Assembly: GCA_026706425.1 (NCBI GenBank)
Contig: JAPOYW010000288.1
Coordinates: forward strand, 1-26,840
Direction: 5' to 3'
Length of the DNA: 26,840 nucleotides
From: Gammaproteobacteria bacterium
GTDB taxonomy: Bacteria; Pseudomonadota; Gammaproteobacteria; Pseudomonadales; Azotimanducaceae
In this document: piece after piece, positions 23,448-26,840 of the stretch
Position numbering within the stretch: the first letter of the stretch is position 1
How the letters are laid out: the number at the start of each line of letters is the position of its first letter
Program-made: the position numbers and the translations under genes
The notes under the pieces: model-generated
Database searches by the model: none
The model's input: only the letters and a program-made list of their open reading frames with translations
What the model was told of the DNA's origin: nothing

Positions 23448-23528
23448 GGGGCGCGACGGGGCAGCGGAGCCAGCCACGCGGTGCTGTTGGGACACGGCAA
23501 CCTCTGATCCGCAGCGGAGGGCTCGACG

Positions 23529-23834
23529 TTGGGTGCAATGACCAAGGCGCAGATGGCCGACCGGTTGTTCGAGGATCTGGGCTTCAACAAGCGCGAAGCC
23601 AAGGAGATCGTCGAATCCTTCTTCGAAGAGATCTCCATCGCGCTCGAGCGCAACGAGCCAGTCAAGCTGTCCGGATTCGGGAACTTCGACCTCCGCGACA
23701 AGCGCGAGCGGCCCGGTCGCAACCCGAGGACCGGCGAAGAAATCCCCGTCTCGGCGCGCCGTGTCGTGACGTTCCATCCTGGTCAGAAGCTTCGATCACG
23801 GGTCGAGACGCATGTCGGGTCCGACACCGACTGA
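23529..23834 (+). CDS. ihfA: Integration host factor alpha subunit
   Basis: This 101-residue DNA-bending protein acts as a heterodimer with IHF-beta in recombination, replication and transcription. FEDLGFNKREAKEIVESFFE, KLSGFGNFDLRDKRERPGRN and RRVVTFHPGQKLRSRVE match IhfA rather than HU or IhfB. The start is TTG 23529: GGAGGG (23516-23521) is seven bases away, and the product MGAMTKAQM aligns with E. coli MALTKAEM. ATG 23538 would put the ribosome-binding site too far. It follows pheT by 81 bases, the classic proteobacterial order, and overlaps the next gene by 23 bases. Confidence 0.95.
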   Translation: MGAMTKAQMADRLFEDLGFNKREAKEIVESFFEEISIALERNEPVKLSGFGNFDLRDKRERPGRNPRTGEEIPVSARRVVTFHPGQKLRSRVETHVGSDTD

Positions 23835-24168
23835 CCAACTGCCCCCGATTCCGCCCAAGCGCTACTTCACCATTGGCGAAGTCGGTGAACTGTGCGACGT
23901 GAAGACCCACGTACTGCGCTATTGGGAGCAGGAGTTCGACGACCTGCAACCGGTGAAGAGACGCGGGAACCGGCGCTACTACCAGGAGCATGACATTCTG
24001 CTCGTCCGGCGCATCCGGGCCTTGCTCTACGATCAGGGCTACACCATCGGCGGTGCCAGGCAGAAGCTGTCCGGCGGGGATGCAAAGCAGGATCAGACCC
24101 AGACCCGGCTCGTGGTCAGGCAGACGATCGCCGATTTGGAGGACGTTCTCGCCATTCTGAAGTCGTGA
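23812..24168 (+). CDS. MerR-like helix-turn-helix regulator found downstream of ihfA
   Basis: This 118-residue protein has the conserved start LPPIPPKRYFTIGEVGELCD and VLRYWEQEFDDLQPVKRRGNRRYY, then HDILLVRRIRALLYDQGYTIGGARQKL. This is the MerR-type winged HTH that almost always follows ihfA in Gammaproteobacteria. It is short and has no clear effector domain, so it is probably cytoplasmic and of unknown signal. ATG 23812 lies inside the end of ihfA. The tRNA-Pro that often follows this gene in other genomes is absent; a structured element lies there instead. Confidence 0.93.
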   Translation: MSGPTPTDQLPPIPPKRYFTIGEVGELCDVKTHVLRYWEQEFDDLQPVKRRGNRRYYQEHDILLVRRIRALLYDQGYTIGGARQKLSGGDAKQDQTQTRLVVRQTIADLEDVLAILKS

Positions 24169-24184
24169 CGCGTTCAGGATGTGG

Positions 24185-24361
24185 GCGTGCGGTACAGACC
24201 CGTAGCGCCCCAGTGCCGCCCCTTGCATGGAACATCCGACGAAGGGCGCATCGCGCCCTTCGGAGATTGTTCCATGTTCGACGGCGGGGCTGGGCCCGAG
24301 GCGACCCGACGCATAGCGGAGCGAAGCGTCGGGGCGGCCCTGGGGCGCTACGGAGGCACGC
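24185..24361. repeat. Nested inverted-repeat element of about 175 bases (MITE-like or structured RNA)
   Basis: Four stems are readable. The outermost is GCGTGC (24185-24190) with GCACGC (24356-24361). Next, 24201-24222 pairs with 24331-24352 over 22 bases with one mismatch (24214/24339). Inside lies a long hairpin: CATGGAACA (24226-24234) with TGTTCCATG (24268-24276), then a 5x5 internal loop, then CGAAGGGCG (24240-24248) with CGCCCTTCG (24254-24262). A second hairpin is CCCGACGC (24305-24312) with GCGTCGGG (24326-24333). No tRNA or coding frame accounts for it. It fills the 212-base gap between the MerR-like gene and the luciferase-like remnant. Confidence 0.75.
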
Positions 24362-24380
24362 AATTCAAGGGGTTATCGTG

Positions 24381-24911
24381 CTAGCTCGCGATGGCCCGCG
24401 CGATTTCACCCCACCTGCCGAGCATCGTCGCGTCGCGCCGGATCATATCCCGGGCAAGGTAGGTGACGAGGCGGTTCGCGACCCCTTCATATCGGCGGAT
24501 CAAGACGTCGGCCAAGTCGTCCCAACGTGCCACGACGGCGAAGTGTTCGAGCATCTCGTCGGTGACGAGTTCCCGCATGCGGGTTGCGGGCCGGTCGAAG
24601 CTGGTTGCGTAGCGGCGCGTGATGTGAGCGCGGACCTGGCTGCCGAGGCCAAGGCGAAAACGCCCCCGGGTGTTGCGAGCGAGTTCCCAGGCGATCTGTG
24701 CCGAGATCATGGGGCTGCGGGGAAACGCCACGGCGATGCCGGTGCTCAACTCGAGCTTCGGCGCGGCGGTGGCTGCGGCCGCGATCATCATCCACGGGAC
24801 CTGGCTCGTCTCGGTGAACAGCATGCCCGAGAAGCCTGCGGCTTCGACGTCCCGGGCGAGATCGGCGCTCTCCCGCCAGGTCAGGTTTCCGGTCATCAGG
24901 TCGAAACGCAT
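24381..24911 (-). pseudogene. Luciferase-like F420-type oxidoreductase with a large in-frame deletion
   Basis: The 176 residues join two ends of an LLM-class oxidoreductase of the roughly 330-residue kind. The N-terminal part (1-113) has DVEAAGFSGMLFTETSQVPW, LSTGIAVAFPRSPM and GRFRLGLGSQVRAHITRRYA, then FDRPATRMRE. It passes at about residue 114-116 directly into VTDEMLEHFAVVARWDDLAD and RYEGVANRLV, normally found about 170 residues later. The central barrel with the rest of the cofactor and substrate site is missing. The frame is intact, so the deletion was in phase; a functional miniature protein cannot be ruled out but is unlikely. It is divergent from the symporter. Confidence 0.75.
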
Positions 24912-25043
24912 GGCGGCTCCGCTCCGGCAATCGTCGTCGCCATAATACGGTCACACCGGGCAAGACCTCGATGCCCGTGTTTTGACTTTCACCCATCCCC
25001 CGATAAGCTCGCGCTCCGGGGTTGGAGACAAGCAGGTTGCCGT

Positions 25044-26606
25044 ATGACGCTGATCACTTGGTCGGGGGTGTTCCTCGTGTTCTACATCGGCGCGATGCTC
25101 GCCATCGGCTACCTCGGGGGACGCCGGGTCCAGCACGCCGATGACTTCGCCACCGCGCGGGGGTCCTACGGGCCGTTGTGGCTGGCGTTCGCATTCGCGG
25201 CGACGACCGCCAGCGGTGCGACCTTCCTCGGCGGGCCCGGGCTCGCCTACGTGTACGGCACGCCGACGATCTGGGGCAATTTCCTGTACCCCATCGGCGT
25301 CTACTTCGGCGTGTTGATCTGCATGCGCCTGATCGCGACGTCGGGCAACCGGTTCGGCAACCGTTCGATACCGGAGTACCTCGGCGACCGCTACCAGTCC
25401 AACGGCATCCGCGTGATCGTGTCTGTGTTTTCGCTGGTCCTGTTCTTCTACATCGTCGGGCAGCTCGTGTCCGGGCTGGTGATGTTCGAGGTCATGCTGG
25501 GCATGGATCCGTTGTGGGCCTTGCTGGTCACTTCCGTGGTGTTGGTCATCTACGTGTTCATGGGAGGCGCCCACGCCGACATCCTGACCGACGGCGTGCA
25601 GGGGATCATGATGCTCGTCCTGGCGGCGGTGGTGATCGTCCTGTTCGTGTTCGGCGTCGGCGGGGACGGCAGCATGCTGGGCCTGTTCGACAACCTCGAG
25701 CAACAGGACGGCAACCTCGTCGGTCTCCTGAACACGACGACCCCTCTCTACCACTCCTGGTGGTCAATCGCCTGCATTGTCGTGGCGCATCTTCCGCTCG
25801 GGCTGCTGCCGCACCTCGGCAACAAGCTGTGGGCGCTGAAGGACACCGGTCAGCAGCGCCCGTTCATCAAGCTGGCTTTCGCCTTCGGGATCACGCTGGG
25901 CATGCTGGGACTCGGCGGCCTGCTGGCCCGTGCCATGCTCGGCGACTCGCTGGACAACCAGAACCAGGCTCTGCCGATGCTCTTCATCGAGCTGTTTCCG
26001 CCCTGGCTCGCGGCGTTGATCGGCGTCGGCATCCTGGCGGCGATCATGTCCACGGCGGACGGCCTGGTGGTGTCGTCGTCCCAGGTCATCGCGAACGACC
26101 TCTACCGGCGTACGTTGGCGCCGTACATCGCGCCCAATGCCACGGAGGAGGAACGCGACCGCCAGGAACTGCTCATCAGCCGCTGGGCGACGGTCGTGGT
26201 GATGATCATCTGCACGGCGCTGGCGTGGATCCTCATCGATATGAACGTCGCCTTGATCGTCTGGATCGGCATCGGCGGCATGATGGCGGCGTTCGCGGGA
26301 CCGTTGGTCATGGGGGCGCTGTGGAAGGGAGTGACCCGGGCGGGGGCCTATGCCGGCCTGCTCTCGGGATTCGTGACCTTCGTGGTGCTTCACAACGGGT
26401 GGCTGAGTCCCGACTGGATCGACGGCGGCGTGCTCGACACGGTCATCACCTGGCTTTACGGCGAGGCGCCGAATCCGTTCTCCTGCGCGGCGATCGGAGA
26501 AGGGGTCGGCGTGGTGCTCACGGTTGCCGTCTCGAAGCTCACCGCCCCGCTGCCGGCGGAACACCTCGACGAAATGTTCCACGCCGACGAGGCATCGGCA
26601 GCCTGA
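25044..26606 (+). CDS. Sodium:solute symporter family transporter
   Basis: This 520-residue inner-membrane protein has about 13 hydrophobic segments and SSS (SLC5) family motifs: HADDFATARGSYGPLWLAFA with TTASGATFLGGPG near the N-terminus (helix 1 sodium site), FMGGAHADILTDGVQG in the middle, and MSTADGLVVSSSQVIANDLY in the second signature. It imports a carboxylate, amino acid or similar solute with sodium; the substrate is not deducible. ATG 25044 follows AGG at about 8 bases. An SDR begins one base after the stop, so uptake and oxidation or reduction may be linked. Confidence 0.92.
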   Translation: MTLITWSGVFLVFYIGAMLAIGYLGGRRVQHADDFATARGSYGPLWLAFAFAATTASGATFLGGPGLAYVYGTPTIWGNFLYPIGVYFGVLICMRLIATSGNRFGNRSIPEYLGDRYQSNGIRVIVSVFSLVLFFYIVGQLVSGLVMFEVMLGMDPLWALLVTSVVLVIYVFMGGAHADILTDGVQGIMMLVLAAVVIVLFVFGVGGDGSMLGLFDNLEQQDGNLVGLLNTTTPLYHSWWSIACIVVAHLPLGLLPHLGNKLWALKDTGQQRPFIKLAFAFGITLGMLGLGGLLARAMLGDSLDNQNQALPMLFIELFPPWLAALIGVGILAAIMSTADGLVVSSSQVIANDLYRRTLAPYIAPNATEEERDRQELLISRWATVVVMIICTALAWILIDMNVALIVWIGIGGMMAAFAGPLVMGALWKGVTRAGAYAGLLSGFVTFVVLHNGWLSPDWIDGGVLDTVITWLYGEAPNPFSCAAIGEGVGVVLTVAVSKLTAPLPAEHLDEMFHADEASAA

Positions 26607-26607
26607 C

Positions 26608-26840
26608 ATGGGCGAAGGATTCTACGAACACCTGTTCGGCGTTCGCGGCAAGGTCGCCCTGGTCACGGGCGGTACGCGCGGGATCGGCCTGATGATCGCG
26701 GAAGGCCTGGTTCGGGCCGGCGCCCGGGTCTACGTGTCCTCGCGCAAGCTCGACGCCTGCGCGGAAACCGAACGGACGTTGGGCGAACTGGGCGAGTGCA
26801 CGGCGATTCCGGGCGACCTGCGCAACGTTGCCGGCTGCGA
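26608..26840 (+). CDS. Short-chain dehydrogenase/reductase, RhlG-like, N-terminal part
   Basis: The frame runs off the window after 77 codons. KVALVTGGTRGIGLMIAEGL gives the Rossmann TGxxxGxG cofactor motif, followed by RAGARVYVSSRKLDAC. The Arg after VSS favours NADPH. CTAIPGDLRNVAG resembles the stretch in RhlG and related 3-oxoacyl reductases. The catalytic Ser-Tyr-Lys lie beyond the window. ATG 26608 is one base after the symporter stop, pointing to co-transcription. Confidence 0.88.
   Translation, partial: MGEGFYEHLFGVRGKVALVTGGTRGIGLMIAEGLVRAGARVYVSSRKLDACAETERTLGELGECTAIPGDLRNVAGC

Noticed and set aside
21141..23777. Open frame of 878 residues on the minus strand opposite pheT and ihfA
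   Set aside because: It crosses two well-supported genes on the other strand and shows no domain; a product of high GC content.
24169..24380. tRNA-Pro after the MerR-like gene, as found in many relatives
   Set aside because: No cloverleaf, T-loop GTTCGAAT-type sequence or acceptor stem is present; the pairing pattern is that of the nested repeat element.
1..26840. CRISPR array, integrase, transposase or rRNA genes
   Set aside because: No spaced direct repeats, no recombinase motifs and no rRNA-like sequence were seen anywhere in the window.

Overview
The window is GC-rich and densely coded. It looks like the chromosome of an uncultivated, probably marine or host-associated gammaproteobacterium. 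The strongest evidence is the order infC-rpmI-rplT-pheS-pheT-ihfA-merR, which is typical of Gammaproteobacteria. The rest is accessory catabolism (fused acyl-CoA dehydrogenase, dienoyl-CoA isomerase, hydratase 2, SCP2-type thiolase with a DUF35 partner, luciferase-like oxidoreductase remnants) of the kind seen in large-genome uncultured Proteobacteria and Actinobacteria. The taxonomic call is an inference; no 16S rRNA gene is present.

Layout. 1-4505 (+): end of a peptide/oligopeptide ABC operon, with a permease tail, two ATPases, a six-helix membrane protein of unknown role and a 656-residue family-5 binding protein. Most junctions are 4-base ATGA overlaps. 4590-5281 (+): a HipB-like XRE regulator behind a perfect 12-bp palindrome, followed by a frameshifted and decayed hipA. 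5282-5693: lower-GC sequence with no recognisable gene. 5694-11357 (-): MaoC hydratase 2, MATE transporter, dienoyl-CoA isomerase and an 802-residue double acyl-CoA dehydrogenase, an apparent fatty or alicyclic acyl-CoA degradation operon. 11452-13727 (-): a GAPDH-like protein without its catalytic cysteine, overlapping a normal GAPDH, then a 63-residue luciferase-like remnant. 13789-15333 (+): a divergent GH32 glycosidase with atypical active-site motifs. 15444-17089 (-): DUF35 OB-fold protein plus SCP2-type thiolase. 17294-18374 (-): two overlapping exported proteins of unknown function. 18749-24168 (+): IF3 (ATC start), L35, L20, PheS, PheT, IHF-alpha and a MerR-like regulator. 24169-24380: a strongly structured intergenic element of about 175 bases. 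24381-24911 (-): a luciferase-like F420 oxidoreductase with an internal deletion. 25044-26840 (+): a sodium:solute symporter and the start of an RhlG-like SDR.

How they fit together. The ABC operon imports peptides or similar solutes. The minus-strand genes between 5694 and 17089 supply the steps of a CoA-dependent degradation route: dehydrogenation, double-bond isomerisation, hydration, and thiolytic or retro-aldol cleavage. The GH32/GAPDH cluster points to fructoside use feeding glycolysis. The infC-merR block is housekeeping. Three remnants (hipA and two luciferase-like genes) show active gene decay in the accessory parts. The best candidates for something undescribed are the nested inverted-repeat element at 24185-24361, the tandem of a normal and a cysteine-less GAPDH, and the variant GH32 active site.
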